Shown: positions 9,497 through 17,761, counted from the first letter of the stretch. The stretch is DNA of 64,000 bases from an uncultured Phycisphaerae bacterium (GCA_937928595.1 CALGJV010000022.1:62001-126000), one strand, 5' to 3'. Numbers and translations are program-made. Notes: generated from the sequence alone by a model not told the origin.

Positions 9497-10507
9497 ATGC
9501 CCATGACGACCGCGACGCCCACCCCTGCCGATTCGGCCGCTACTCTGGCGCGGATCCGCCTGAAACGCTTGTTCCTGAGGGCGCTGGTCATCTCGCTCGC
9601 CACCGGTGCGCTGGTGGGTGCCGGGGCGTTGCTTCTGCCCATCCCGTTCAACCGGACGACGCAGAACATCCTCGGAACTCTCGCGGGGCTGGCCGTCCAT
9701 TGCGGCATGGCCATGAGCTACGCCGACGCGCTCGAGAAGCGGCGCTGGCCGCGTCTCAGCGCCACGATGCTGGTCCTGCTGGTGCCGTCTTTCGTCGTGC
9801 TCCTGGCGTGCATCTGGTACCCCTCGCCGCGCGACGACACGCTGGTCCGTGGAGTCTTCACAACGCTGATCCTGCTCCTCGCGTACCCGGTTGCGATCCC
9901 GAGTGCCGACCTGCTGGAGCGGGGTCAACGGCGCGCGCCCGCGGCCGTCGCGCTGAGCACCTGCGTCACCGCGGTGCTTCTGCTGCTCGTGGCCACGTGG
10001 ACCGACGGCTTCTTCGACGGCGAGACGTTCGGGAAGGTGACGGCGACCGCGTGCGTCGTCGCGTTTTCCTGCGCGCACATGTGTCTCCTCCTCCGCGTCC
10101 CCGGCAGCGCCATGCTCGGCACGTTGATGCACGCGACGGTCGGGTGCCTCTGGCTTGTCGCGGTACTCATCACCGGGGCGATCTGGGCGGAGATCGAGGA
10201 CGAGTGGTACTATCGCGTGCTCGGCGCGCTGGGCGTGCTCGACGTGGGCGGGTCGCTGGGCGTACTGGTTCTCGCGAAGCTCCGCCAGGTGAGCCGGCTC
10301 GAGACGCTCGAAACGACGGTGGCGCGCGTAGAGCTGCGCTGTCCGCGCTGCACCCTGCTCCAGACAATCGACGCCGGCGCGAGCCGCTGCTCCGGGTGCG
10401 GACTCAAGTTCCGGCTCGACGTCGAGGAACCGCGGTGCGAGAAGTGCGGCTACCTGCTCTGGCAGCTCCCGGAGCGCCGTTGCCCGGAGTGCGGGACGCC
10501 GTTCTGA
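9497..10507 (+). CDS. Multi-spanning membrane protein with C-terminal zinc ribbons
   Basis: 336 residues. About 25-260 hold seven or so hydrophobic helices. The remainder is cytoplasmic, with CPRC (about 280), CSGC (about 296), CEKCGY (about 314) and CPEC (about 330), enough Cys for two zinc ribbons. The last, CGYLLWQLPERRCPECG, is the C-terminal ribbon style recurrent in planctomycete membrane proteins and also seen in the protein at 17,300. No enzymatic motif is visible and I do not recognise a function. ATG at 9503 is an equally possible start. Confidence 0.75.
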   Translation: MPMTTATPTPADSAATLARIRLKRLFLRALVISLATGALVGAGALLLPIPFNRTTQNILGTLAGLAVHCGMAMSYADALEKRRWPRLSATMLVLLVPSFVVLLACIWYPSPRDDTLVRGVFTTLILLLAYPVAIPSADLLERGQRRAPAAVALSTCVTAVLLLLVATWTDGFFDGETFGKVTATACVVAFSCAHMCLLLRVPGSAMLGTLMHATVGCLWLVAVLITGAIWAEIEDEWYYRVLGALGVLDVGGSLGVLVLAKLRQVSRLETLETTVARVELRCPRCTLLQTIDAGASRCSGCGLKFRLDVEEPRCEKCGYLLWQLPERRCPECGTPF

Positions 10508-10523
10508 CGGTGCCGCCGCAGGG

Positions 10524-11144
10524 TCAGATGACCCAGTCGGCCCCGTCCAACGTCACCGTCGTGGCGAACGGGTCGAGCTTCACCGAGACCTCGAGCCCCG
10601 ACCCGATCGGCAACAACACGCTGCAGAAACGGGGATGCGCCCGGATGTGGGCGACGAACTCCGTCAACTCGGCCTCGTGCGACGTCACGTTGTCGGTCAC
10701 GATCGTCGCCCGGTGTGCCAGCTTCGGAAAGACGAGATCGAAGTATCCGCGCGTGCCGGACTTCTCGGCATCCAGGAACACGAAGTCGAACGGCCCCTCG
10801 AGCCCCGCGACCACGTCCTCCGCCCGGCCGTGGACAACCGTTAGCGCCTGTGCCAGCCCCGCGCGGCGGAAGGTCTCGCGACTCAGCGCCGCCTTGGCCG
10901 CGTTCATCTCGATCGTCGTCAGCAACCCGCCGTTGTGCGCCAGCGCAGCACCGATCCAAAGGGCGCTGTAGCCGTAACTCGTGCCGATCTCCAGCCCGCG
11001 GCGGTAGCCCCCCGCGAGCACCAGCGTGTGCAGGAACTCCGCCGAGACGCGCGGAATGGCCCAGGCGTCATCGCGCTCGGCGACGAGTCGCCCGACGCGC
11101 TCGATCTCGTTCCACGTCGCGGCCGTGATCGTGCTCGTGCACAT
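10524..11144 (-). CDS. Class I SAM-dependent O-methyltransferase (caffeoyl-CoA type fold)
   Basis: 206 residues, the usual length of the type 3 O-methyltransferase family. The SAM-binding glycine loop LEIGTSYGYSALWIG is at about 52-66, the acidic end of strand 2 in TTIEMN near 76-81, and the metal/active-site region FDFVFLDAEKSGTRGYFD near 119-136. The start was set at the ATG of MCTSTITAATW, not the 287-codon open frame. The extra upstream sequence is Arg/Gly-rich, and a TACAAT box sits only 6 bases before this ATG. The substrate cannot be told. It converges with the zinc-ribbon gene, 16 bases away. Confidence 0.85.
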   Translation of the reverse strand: MCTSTITAATWNEIERVGRLVAERDDAWAIPRVSAEFLHTLVLAGGYRRGLEIGTSYGYSALWIGAALAHNGGLLTTIEMNAAKAALSRETFRRAGLAQALTVVHGRAEDVVAGLEGPFDFVFLDAEKSGTRGYFDLVFPKLAHRATIVTDNVTSHEAELTEFVAHIRAHPRFCSVLLPIGSGLEVSVKLDPFATTVTLDGADWVI

Positions 11145-11156
11145 GCGGAGATTGTA
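11145..11156 (-). promoter_or_regulatory. -10 box placed for a leaderless transcript
   Basis: Read on the minus strand, TACAAT is followed by CTCCGC and then the ATG of the O-methyltransferase. Transcription starting the usual 6-8 bases after the -10 would begin on or next to the start codon, leaving no room for a ribosome-binding site. Confidence 0.4.
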
Positions 11157-12012
11157 GCCGGGCCCCCGGCCCACCGACCCGTGCCCCGCGCGGCCCGCCC
11201 GCCTAGGCCGCGCGGAATTCCCCACGAATCCAGCCCGGAAAAAGAAAGATGGAAGGTCCAGCCGTGGCGCGGGTCCGACCTTCCACCTGCGCTTCGCGGC
11301 CCGACGAGGGGCCGCGCCGCGGCGTGTCTCAGCACACGCCCATCGCGTATGCGCCCAATCTTGCGCGAATCCCCCGCGCGCTGGCAAGCGCTATTTCGGA
11401 AAATTCCGCGCGCCGCGCGGTGTGCCTGGTGCCCCGTTCGTGCCGCGCATCGCACGGCGCTCGCGGCGCGCAGCCGCGTCTCGCGCACGTTGCAGGCTTG
11501 CCGCGTCGCTGTCGCGATCGATCGGCGCGCGACGCGCCGCGTGACCACCGTGCGAGCACACGCCGCGCGGCAGCCACCGACTTGCGTCGCACTCGCGACA
11601 CCACCGGGTGCGCCGCCCGCACTGCCGTGCGTTCGCCGCGCGCGACTCTCTGCGCACGGCGGATCGCTTGCGCACCACCACCTGTCGCCGTTACGCGGCG
11701 CGAACTGAAGCGCCTCGCGCGAAGCCGCGCTTCCGTCGCGCCCGCGCAAGCCACCGCGCGGCCGGCATCGCAGCCGCGTCCACGGCGCGAAGCCGCGGAC
11801 AGCCGCCGCGGCCTCTCGACCGAAAGTTGGCGCCCCCCGCTTGCTCCGCACGATCGGCTTCTCGAACAGCGAATCGAGGACGCGTCCGCACACGCCGCGC
11901 GGCGGAGGCGGCTCGGCCCCCGTGCCGCGCACCGGGCCTCGGACCAAGGACACGACACCCACCGCAGAACCGTGCCCCACCGACCACCGGTCCAGTTATC
12001 GAGAGGTAAGAC
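11157..12012. other. Gene-free CpG-rich stretch
   Basis: About 850 bases with no convincing gene. Several open frames exist on both strands, but their translations are Arg/Ala/Ser-rich, overlap each other and show no domain. The DNA is unusually rich in CGCG, GCGC and TGCG words, for example around 11,400-11,560 and 11,620-11,800, and poorer in GG/CC than neighbouring genes. No tandem array, CRISPR or obvious structured RNA was found by eye. It could be decayed sequence or a nucleoid or regulatory region. Confidence 0.5.
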
Positions 12013-12084
12013 AGCCGATGGAGGGAGTTGAACCCTCAACCCCGGCTTTACGAAAGCCGTGCTCTGCCATTGAGCTACATCGGC
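12013..12084 (-). tRNA. tRNA-Thr (anticodon CGT)
   Basis: Read on the minus strand, 72 nt fold into a standard cloverleaf. The acceptor stem is GCCGATG/CATCGGC with discriminator T, the D-stem is GCTC/GAGC, and the anticodon stem CGGCT/AGCCG carries the loop TTCGTAA. The variable loop has 5 nt and the T-stem GAGGG/CCCTC has the loop TTCAACT. The anticodon CGT reads the threonine codon ACG. CCA is not encoded after the discriminator. It stands alone, and no integrase or attachment-site duplication is visible next to it. Confidence 0.97.
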
Positions 12085-12463
12085 GACGCCAACCGGCAGA
12101 CCGGTAGCTTAGGGCCGCTCCCGGCGCGAATCAAGGCCCGCGACGCCGCCCGCCCGTCAGGCTCGGGAACCGCACTCGCCCGTCGCAGCGGGCGCCACCG
12201 GGCAGGCGGTCGACGTTGCCGTTATCAGGCGGTACGCGCCCCGAATCGTCCCTCGGGAGTCCGGGCCCCCCTGAGTTTGGGATACACGTGTGGACGGGCG
12301 ACAGCGCGATCCGGCGTTCGCTACCGCATGGTCGCGCCGGGTCCTGCGACGGCGTCCGTCCGCGCGCTCGCTGCCCCCGGTGCGCAAGAACTCGCGGCGC
12401 GCTGTGGCAAGTCGCGCGGACCGAGCTGCGGCGACCCGCGCCGCTGTGCCGCAGGCACGAAGA
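12085..12463. other. Intergenic stretch between tRNA-Thr and the sigma-54 promoter
   Basis: About 380 bases with no gene I can support. A small perfect inverted repeat, ACCGG-caga-CCGGT, lies at 12,091-12,104 just upstream of the tRNA. The last part (12,360-12,460) has the same CpG-rich composition as the stretch on the other side of the tRNA. If the downstream promoter is sigma-54 dependent, enhancer sites for its activator would be expected here. Confidence 0.4.
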
Positions 12464-12494
12464 AAAACGTTTTATCAGTGGCACGTCCTTTGCT
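12464..12494 (+). promoter_or_regulatory. Putative sigma-54 (RpoN) promoter with adjacent palindrome
   Basis: TGGCACG at 12,479-12,485, four bases, then TTGCT at 12,490-12,494 match the -24/-12 consensus TGGCACG-N4-TTGCW at every core position. The GG and GC dinucleotides have the required 10-base spacing. The predicted start is A12505. The palindrome AAAACGTTTT lies at 12,464-12,473, immediately upstream. A TATAAT at 12,502-12,507 lacks a usable -35 and is less likely to be the promoter. Confidence 0.6.
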
Positions 12495-12504
12495 CGATAG
12501 ATAT

Positions 12505-12597
12505 AATGCAATGAACTGAGGAGCAGGCACCAAGCGACGGCCTCCCCCCTCCCTTCGGCCCGAACACCCCGGTCGTCGCTGCCTGCTCCTTCTTTTT
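12505..12597 (+). ncRNA. Candidate sigma-54-dependent small RNA or attenuated leader
   Basis: About 93 nt between the predicted start and a U tract. An 11-bp perfect stem (AGGAGCAGGCA at 12,519-12,529 with TGCCTGCTCCT at 12,580-12,590) continues after a 4-nt bulge into GCGACG/CGTCGC and then GCC/GGT. It is followed by TTCTTTTT. The apical part holds two C-rich single strands (CCTCCCCCCTCCC and CACCCC) around a 4-bp hairpin, TTCG-gcc-CGAA. C-rich loops of this type can pair with Shine-Dalgarno sequences. The only open frame inside is ATG-CAA-TGA. It ends 70 bases before the amidohydrolase start, so premature termination of that gene's leader is the alternative. Confidence 0.5.
12519..12597 (+). 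terminator. Rho-independent-type terminator
   Basis: Long G+C-rich hairpin (stem of about 20 bp with one bulge) followed by TTCTTTTT at 12,590-12,597. It is the clearest intrinsic terminator on the plus strand of this window. No protein gene on the plus strand lies between it and 10,507, so it must end a transcript that begins nearby. Confidence 0.75.
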
Positions 12598-12667
12598 AAC
12601 CCCGTTGCCGATCCACCCGCGCGTCGCCTGCTTGCAGCCCGAGCGGTTCCCGGTTAGACGTTCGAAA

Positions 12668-14302
12668 GTGCCTGCAAAACCAGCCCATGCCGACACGCTG
12701 CTCCTGGTGCGCCGCGTCCGGTTACCCGATGGTCGTGCGACGCCTCCGCGCGCGCTCGTGCTCGCCCGCGGTGCGGTCGTCGCGATGTGCGGTCCCCGCC
12801 AGGCGGCGGCGTGGCGCGCGCGCGGCACGCGTGTGCACGACCTGGGAACGCGCGTGCTCACCGCCGGCCTCACCGACTGTCACACGCACTTCTTCTACTG
12901 GGCCCTGAGCCGCGCGCTGGTCATCGACTTGACGCTGTTGACCGGGCTCGACAGCGTGTTGAGACATATCGACAAGCACCAGCGGCGTCGCCGCGTGGGC
13001 GAATGGGTGGTCGCCGCCGGATTCGACCCGAACCGCGCCGGCGGTTGGCCGACCGCGCGCGACTTGGACCGCGTCGTGCCCGACGCCCCGGCCATCGTCC
13101 GCACGCGCGACGTGCATTCCGCCTGGCTGAACACCGCCGCTCTGACACGTCTCGGCATCCGCCGCGAGACGCCCGACCCCGTCGGAGGGCGAATCGAGCG
13201 CGACGCGGACGGCCACCCGACCGGCATCCTGAAGGAACGTGCGGTCGAGCTGGTTCCGGATCCGGTTCGGGACCTCGCGCTTTGTACCGATAACGCGTCC
13301 GTGAGCGGTATACAGCGGTCTCTCCACCAAGCGGCCGCCGTGGCCCGGTCTGTCGGCCTCACCGGCGTACACAGCATGGACGACGGCCCGTCACTAGCAC
13401 ACTTCCAGAGGGCGCGACGCGGGCGCCACCTGGGGCTGCGTGTGGTTCACGCGGTACAGCTCGGCGATCTCGACCGGGCGGCCGCGCTAGGGCTTCGCAG
13501 CGGGTTCGGCGACGAGTGGGTGCGGATCGGAGGTCTGAAGATCTTCTCGGATGGCGCCCTCGGTTCGCAGACCGCGTACATGTTCGACGACTATCCCGAC
13601 CGCCCGGGCTATCGCGGTGTCCCGGTCGTCGCGGGCGAGGCCCTGTGTGACGCGGTACAGCGGGCGGCCGCGGCCGGCTGGGCCGTCTGGGTCCACGCGA
13701 TCGGCGACCGGGCCGTGAGCGAGACGATCGACGCAATTGCCGGCGTGAAGGGTGCGCGCGACCTGCCCCTTCCGCACCGGATCGAGCACGCCCAGTGCGT
13801 GCGGCCGCGCGATGCGCGGCGTATGGCTCGGCTCGGCATCGTCGCGTCGGTTCAGCCGTGTCACATCCCCGGCGACATCGCGACCGCCGACCGCCACTGG
13901 CCCCTGGTGCGCAAGTTCGCGTACCCGATGCGGACGCTGGCAAAAGCAGGCGTGACACTGGCGGCGGGGTCGGACGTGCCGGTGGAAAGCATCGATCCGC
14001 GGCGGAGCCTATGGGCCGCGACTTGCCGTACCGATGACGACGGGCAACCGCTCGGCGGGTGGTTCCCCAGCGAGCGGCTGACGCTGGCCGAGGCCCTGGG
14101 GGCGTTCACGACCGGCGCCGCTCGCTCCGAGGGGCGCGACGGCGCGGGCGACCCGTTCGCGCCCGGCGCGCGCGCGGATTTCACGCTGTGGGACGAAGAT
14201 CCGTTCGATGTCACGCCGGCCGAGCTGCGCGACGTGCCGGTGGCCGGATGCGTGGTGGGCGGGCGGGTCTATCTCGGGGAGGCCGCCGAGCCCGTGACCT
14301 GA
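12668..14302 (+). CDS. Amidohydrolase family protein (YtcJ/AepA-like)
   Basis: Metal-dependent hydrolase of the amidohydrolase superfamily, 544 residues, normal for the YtcJ/NfdA group. The strand-1 metal motif TAGLTDCHTHFFYW is at about 69-82. The central DGALGSQTAYMF, where the loop is expected, is near 295, HAIGDRAVSETIDAI near 343, and RIEHAQCVRPRD near 373. The conserved SDVPVE region is near 436. Proteins of this group hydrolyse formamides or other amides; the substrate here is unknown. The GTG at 12,668 was chosen over TTG at 12,605, because the extra residues are not family-like and would begin just after the terminator. Confidence 0.85.
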   Translation: MPAKPAHADTLLLVRRVRLPDGRATPPRALVLARGAVVAMCGPRQAAAWRARGTRVHDLGTRVLTAGLTDCHTHFFYWALSRALVIDLTLLTGLDSVLRHIDKHQRRRRVGEWVVAAGFDPNRAGGWPTARDLDRVVPDAPAIVRTRDVHSAWLNTAALTRLGIRRETPDPVGGRIERDADGHPTGILKERAVELVPDPVRDLALCTDNASVSGIQRSLHQAAAVARSVGLTGVHSMDDGPSLAHFQRARRGRHLGLRVVHAVQLGDLDRAAALGLRSGFGDEWVRIGGLKIFSDGALGSQTAYMFDDYPDRPGYRGVPVVAGEALCDAVQRAAAAGWAVWVHAIGDRAVSETIDAIAGVKGARDLPLPHRIEHAQCVRPRDARRMARLGIVASVQPCHIPGDIATADRHWPLVRKFAYPMRTLAKAGVTLAAGSDVPVESIDPRRSLWAATCRTDDDGQPLGGWFPSERLTLAEALGAFTTGAARSEGRDGAGDPFAPGARADFTLWDEDPFDVTPAELRDVPVAGCVVGGRVYLGEAAEPVT

Positions 14303-14365
14303 CGTGGCCCGCGGGTTAGTCAGACCCTATCATGCGGTCTTCTGCGCAACACGACGGGAGCAGCG

Positions 14366-15322
14366 ATGGCGCGCGGTTACACGATCGGCATCGACCTGGG
14401 CGGCACGAACATCAAAGGGGGTGTGTGCGACGCCGAATACCGCCTGGTGGCTCAAGAAGAGATCGAGACCCAGGCCGATCGCGGCCCGGATCACGTCATC
14501 GCCCGGATGGCAGGACTCGTCGCGACGCTGATTAGCAAGGCCGGACTCAGCGCGGCGGACATCGCGGGCGTGGGCGTCGGTGCGCCCGGCCCGATGTCGC
14601 ACTCCGCCGGAATGATCTACCACGCCCCGAACCTGCCGGGCTTCGTCAACGTTCCGTTGCGCGATCGCATGGCCGAGCTGACGCGGCTGCCGGTCACGCT
14701 GGAGAACGACGCGAACGCGGCGGCGTTCGGCGAGTTCGCGGCCGGCGCCGGCAAGGACGTTCGCGACATGGTGATGCTCACGCTCGGCACCGGTATCGGT
14801 GGCGGCGTGGTACTGGGTGGGCAGCTCTGGCGGGGTGCGTTCGACAACGCGGGGGAACTCGGGCACACGATCGTCGTGCCGGGCGGGCGCCCCTGCCCCT
14901 GCGGACAGAAAGGGTGCCTCGAGCGCTATGCCTCGGCCCACGCGGTGGCCGAGCGGGTTCGCGAGGCGGTACAGGCCGGAGAGCCCAGCAGCCTCCGGGC
15001 GAAAGCGCTGGCCGGCGATGATTTCGACGCCCGCGACGTGCTGGCGGCACAGGCCGCGGGCGACGCCCTCGCGCGGCGCATCTGGGACGAGGCGTGCTTC
15101 CATCTGGCGCTGGCGGCGGTGAACATCCAGCACTCGTTCAACCCGGAGCTCGTCGTGTTCGCCGGCGGCCTGATTCGCGCCGGTGAAGTGCTGCTCGGGC
15201 GCGTGCGGGCCCATTTCGAGGCGCTGAGCTGGACGATCGCGCCCGACCGGCCGCGGCTCGCCCTGGCGACGCTGGGCACCGACGCGGGGACGATCGGCGC
15301 CGCAGCACTCGCGCGCTCCTGA
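14366..15322 (+). CDS. ROK-family sugar kinase (glucokinase-like)
   Basis: 318-residue ATP-dependent sugar kinase of the ROK family. The N-terminal phosphate loop is IGIDLGGTNIKGGV (about 5-18). The substrate region LENDANAAAFGEF (about 112-124) contains the catalytic Asp in END, followed by LTLGTGIGGGVVLGG. The ROK zinc motif is CPCGQKGCLERYAS (about 175-188). These fit bacterial glucokinase best, although N-acetylmannosamine or fructose kinases share them. It starts 63 bases after the amidohydrolase and 12 bases before folD, so it is probably co-transcribed with folD. Confidence 0.92.
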   Translation: MARGYTIGIDLGGTNIKGGVCDAEYRLVAQEEIETQADRGPDHVIARMAGLVATLISKAGLSAADIAGVGVGAPGPMSHSAGMIYHAPNLPGFVNVPLRDRMAELTRLPVTLENDANAAAFGEFAAGAGKDVRDMVMLTLGTGIGGGVVLGGQLWRGAFDNAGELGHTIVVPGGRPCPCGQKGCLERYASAHAVAERVREAVQAGEPSSLRAKALAGDDFDARDVLAAQAAGDALARRIWDEACFHLALAAVNIQHSFNPELVVFAGGLIRAGEVLLGRVRAHFEALSWTIAPDRPRLALATLGTDAGTIGAAALARS

Positions 15323-15334
15323 CGAGGGCAGCCC

Positions 15335-16219
15335 ATGCCGGCAACAATCCTGGACGGCGCAGCGTACGCGGCCGAGATCCGCGCGGAGGTGACGCGCCAG
15401 GTCGCGTGGCACAACGCGCACCACGGGCCGATCAAACTGGTCGCCGTACTCGTCGGCAGCGACGCGGCCGGGCGCATCTACGCCGAGTCGCAGCGCAAGC
15501 TGAGCGTCAAGGTCGGCGTGCAGTACGAGCTCGTCGAGCTTCCGGACAGCGCGACCCAGGCCGAGCTGCTGACGGTGATCGACCGGCTGAACGCGGACCC
15601 GGGCGTAACCGGCATCATCCTCCAGCTGCCGCTGCCGCCGCACATCGACACGGCCGCGGCGCAGTACCGCATCGACCCGTACAAGGACGTCGAGGGCGTC
15701 AACCCGGCCAACATCGGCCTGTTGTTCTACGGCGAGCCGATCATCGCACCGTGCACGGCCCTGGCGGTGACCGAGCTGGTGCGGCGCAGCGGCGTGACGG
15801 AGCGCGGCGCCAACGCGGTCGTGATCGGGCAGAGCCGGATCGTCGGCAAGCCGGTGACGATGTTCCTGCTGGAGCGCATGGCGACCGTCACGGGCTGCCA
15901 CATCGCCACGCGCGACCTCGCCGCGCACACGCGGCAGGCGGACATCCTCGTGGTGGCCGTCGGCAAGCCGCGGCTCGTGGGGGCCGACCTCGTGAAACCC
16001 GGCGCCGTCGTCATCGACGTCGGGATCAACCGCATCAGCGAGCGCGACGACAGCGGCAAGGAAATCCGCCGCACGGTCGGTGACGTGGACTTCGAGTCCG
16101 TCGCGGCCGTGGCCGGTGCGATCAGCCCGGTTCCGGGCGGCGTGGGCCCCCTCACCGTGGCGATGCTGTTGCGCAACACGGTCGAGGCCGCCCGGAAGCA
16201 GCTCGCGCGCCGCATCTGA
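15335..16219 (+). CDS. folD: Bifunctional methylenetetrahydrofolate dehydrogenase/cyclohydrolase
   Basis: Interconverts 5,10-methylene-, 5,10-methenyl- and 10-formyl-tetrahydrofolate with NADP (cytoplasm). The 294 residues are the usual length. The catalytic Tyr and Lys are in RIYAESQRKLSV (Tyr49, Lys55). Other family segments are IILQLPLPPHID, KDVEGVNPANIG, the NADP site IGQSRIVGKPVTMFLL, and the C-terminal ISPVPGGVGPLTVAML. The usual PCTPxG is PCTALA here, a mild change in the loop after the folate site. The 10-formyl-THF it makes would supply formyltransferases such as the one at 8,521. Confidence 0.96.
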   Translation: MPATILDGAAYAAEIRAEVTRQVAWHNAHHGPIKLVAVLVGSDAAGRIYAESQRKLSVKVGVQYELVELPDSATQAELLTVIDRLNADPGVTGIILQLPLPPHIDTAAAQYRIDPYKDVEGVNPANIGLLFYGEPIIAPCTALAVTELVRRSGVTERGANAVVIGQSRIVGKPVTMFLLERMATVTGCHIATRDLAAHTRQADILVVAVGKPRLVGADLVKPGAVVIDVGINRISERDDSGKEIRRTVGDVDFESVAAVAGAISPVPGGVGPLTVAMLLRNTVEAARKQLARRI

Positions 16220-16246
16220 GCCGGATGCGCCGACGCGTGCCGTCGC

Positions 16247-17257
16247 CTACGCTCCTTCCGGCCGGGGGTGGCGTTCGAAGAAGTCCCAGATGAGCGCGGT
16301 GGCGTTGATGTCGTGCGACACCGCCGCCCCGGCTCGCCGGTAGCGCCACTTGTCGACGCCCGGCCACGTGTGTCCGCCGCCCTCGATGACGTAGAGCACG
16401 ACCTCGGCACCGGCCCGTCCCCCGGACCAGGTCTCGCGCGTCACGGTCGTGCCGTCGCGCGGGTCCAGGTCCGGCAGCGTCTCGCTCACCGGGGGCGCCG
16501 CACAGCCGTTCAGCTCGGCCCAGCGCCGGGCCGTGGCCCGCGCGCCCAGCACGCGCCCGCGGTCGCGAGCGACCGTGCCTCCCTCGAACGGCACCAGTGC
16601 ATCCGCCGTCCCGTTGAACGCGATCACGGATACCGGACCGTGCGGCAGCGGCGCGACCGCTTCGGGCTCGGGCAAACCGCCGGCCACCGGCGCGATCGCG
16701 GCGATCCGGTCGGAGAGGCGCAGTGCAAGGTAGTGACAGAACATCGCCCCGTTCGAGATGCCCGCGGCGTAGATCCGCCGCGGATCGATTCGGAACTCCC
16801 CCCCCAATGCATCCAGCAAGGCCGCGATGAACGCGACGTCGTCGACCCCGGCCACATTCTGGAAGCGCGCGTTGCGTCCGTCGATCCAGTGATGGTTGAC
16901 GCCGTCCGGGTAAGCGACGAGAAACCCCGCGCGCTCGGACAGCGCGTCGAACCCCGTCCAGCGCGCGGTGTTCGCCCCGCTGCCGCCGCCGCCGTGAAAC
17001 ACAAGGATCAGCGCGACCGGCCGCTTGCCGTCGTACGCGGAGGGGACATGCAGTTGATACGTGCGCGTGCGGCCGTCCACTTCGAGCGTGCCGGTGCGGG
17101 TGCCCGTCCGCGGCGGAATCTGCCGCGACGCCGCCGCGCGCTCCCCCGCCGTGTCGAAAGCGGCGAGCTCGGTCCGATCAGCCGCCCGAGGGCGAGCGCC
17201 GCCGAGCAGTGTGACGCACATCCCGATCCAGGCCAGGTGCCACGCGTTCGCGCGCAT
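16247..17257 (-). CDS. Secreted alpha/beta-hydrolase esterase (LpqC / PHB-depolymerase-like)
   Basis: 336 residues beginning with a signal peptide (about 1-26, cleaved near ARPRAADRT). The polyhydroxybutyrate-depolymerase/feruloyl-esterase group is shown by VFHGGGGSGAN (about 87-97, oxyanion region) and the nucleophile Ser168 in AAGISNGAMFCHYLA. Asp219 in FNGTADALVPF and His296 in GGGHTWPG complete the triad. All three catalytic residues are therefore present. It probably acts outside the cytoplasm on esters of plant material or polyesters; the substrate is not determinable. It is transcribed towards folD with 27 bases between the two stops. Confidence 0.88.
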   Translation of the reverse strand: MRANAWHLAWIGMCVTLLGGARPRAADRTELAAFDTAGERAAASRQIPPRTGTRTGTLEVDGRTRTYQLHVPSAYDGKRPVALILVFHGGGGSGANTARWTGFDALSERAGFLVAYPDGVNHHWIDGRNARFQNVAGVDDVAFIAALLDALGGEFRIDPRRIYAAGISNGAMFCHYLALRLSDRIAAIAPVAGGLPEPEAVAPLPHGPVSVIAFNGTADALVPFEGGTVARDRGRVLGARATARRWAELNGCAAPPVSETLPDLDPRDGTTVTRETWSGGRAGAEVVLYVIEGGGHTWPGVDKWRYRRAGAAVSHDINATALIWDFFERHPRPEGA

Positions 17258-17299
17258 CGAACACCTCCGTTCGGTCGGCCCAACGCCGCCGCGCCCGGC

Positions 17300-17761
17300 T
17301 TATTGCCGCGGCGCCGGCGGCGCAGCAGACCGGCCGCATTCAGGGCAGCGCCCGCTCACGTTGCCGGTCAGGTTGTAGCCGCATCCGGCGCAGTAGCCGG
17401 GCGGGACGCGGACCCGGGCCAGCCACGCGGCCGCCAGGCCGCCGGCCGCCAGCAGAAGCAGCGGCAGCCACAGCGGCAGCCAGCCGCGCCAGTAGGTGTT
17501 GGGCCCCCAGAGGACCGGAAAGGCGTTGAACAGGAATCGAATTTCGCCGCTCGGCCGTTCGATCAACCAGCCGGTCGGCCGCGCCGTAAGCGGGTCCGTG
17601 GAGAAGTACACGGCGCCCCGGTCGAGGCTCAGGTACAGGTCACGCGAGCCGTATGTCACCGACCACGCGAAGCTCGCCAGCCAGACAAGCAGGCCGAGTG
17701 CTGCGCTGCACAGCAGCACACGTGCCAGGAGCGACCAGTATGGGCGGCGCCGCGCGGCCAT
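17300..17761 (-). CDS. Small membrane protein with C-terminal zinc ribbon
   Basis: 153 residues with an N-terminal helix (about 11-32) and a second helix (about 93-116). It ends in a zinc ribbon, CAGCGYNLTGNVSGRCPECG (about 124-143). The region between the helices looks extracytoplasmic (YGSRDLYLSLDRGAVYFST). The ribbon sequence is the 'CGY-x-L-x-G ... RCPECG' type repeated in planctomycete genomes. No function is known to me. It probably forms an operon with the esterase downstream, 42 bases away. Confidence 0.72.
   Translation of the reverse strand: MAARRRPYWSLLARVLLCSAALGLLVWLASFAWSVTYGSRDLYLSLDRGAVYFSTDPLTARPTGWLIERPSGEIRFLFNAFPVLWGPNTYWRGWLPLWLPLLLLAAGGLAAAWLARVRVPPGYCAGCGYNLTGNVSGRCPECGRSAAPPAPRQ

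Noticed and set aside
12502-12507. TATAAT as a sigma-70 promoter for the small RNA
   Set aside because: At 17 bp upstream the hexamer is TGGCAC, matching TTGACA at only two positions, whereas the same bases form a perfect sigma-54 -24 element. It cannot be fully excluded.
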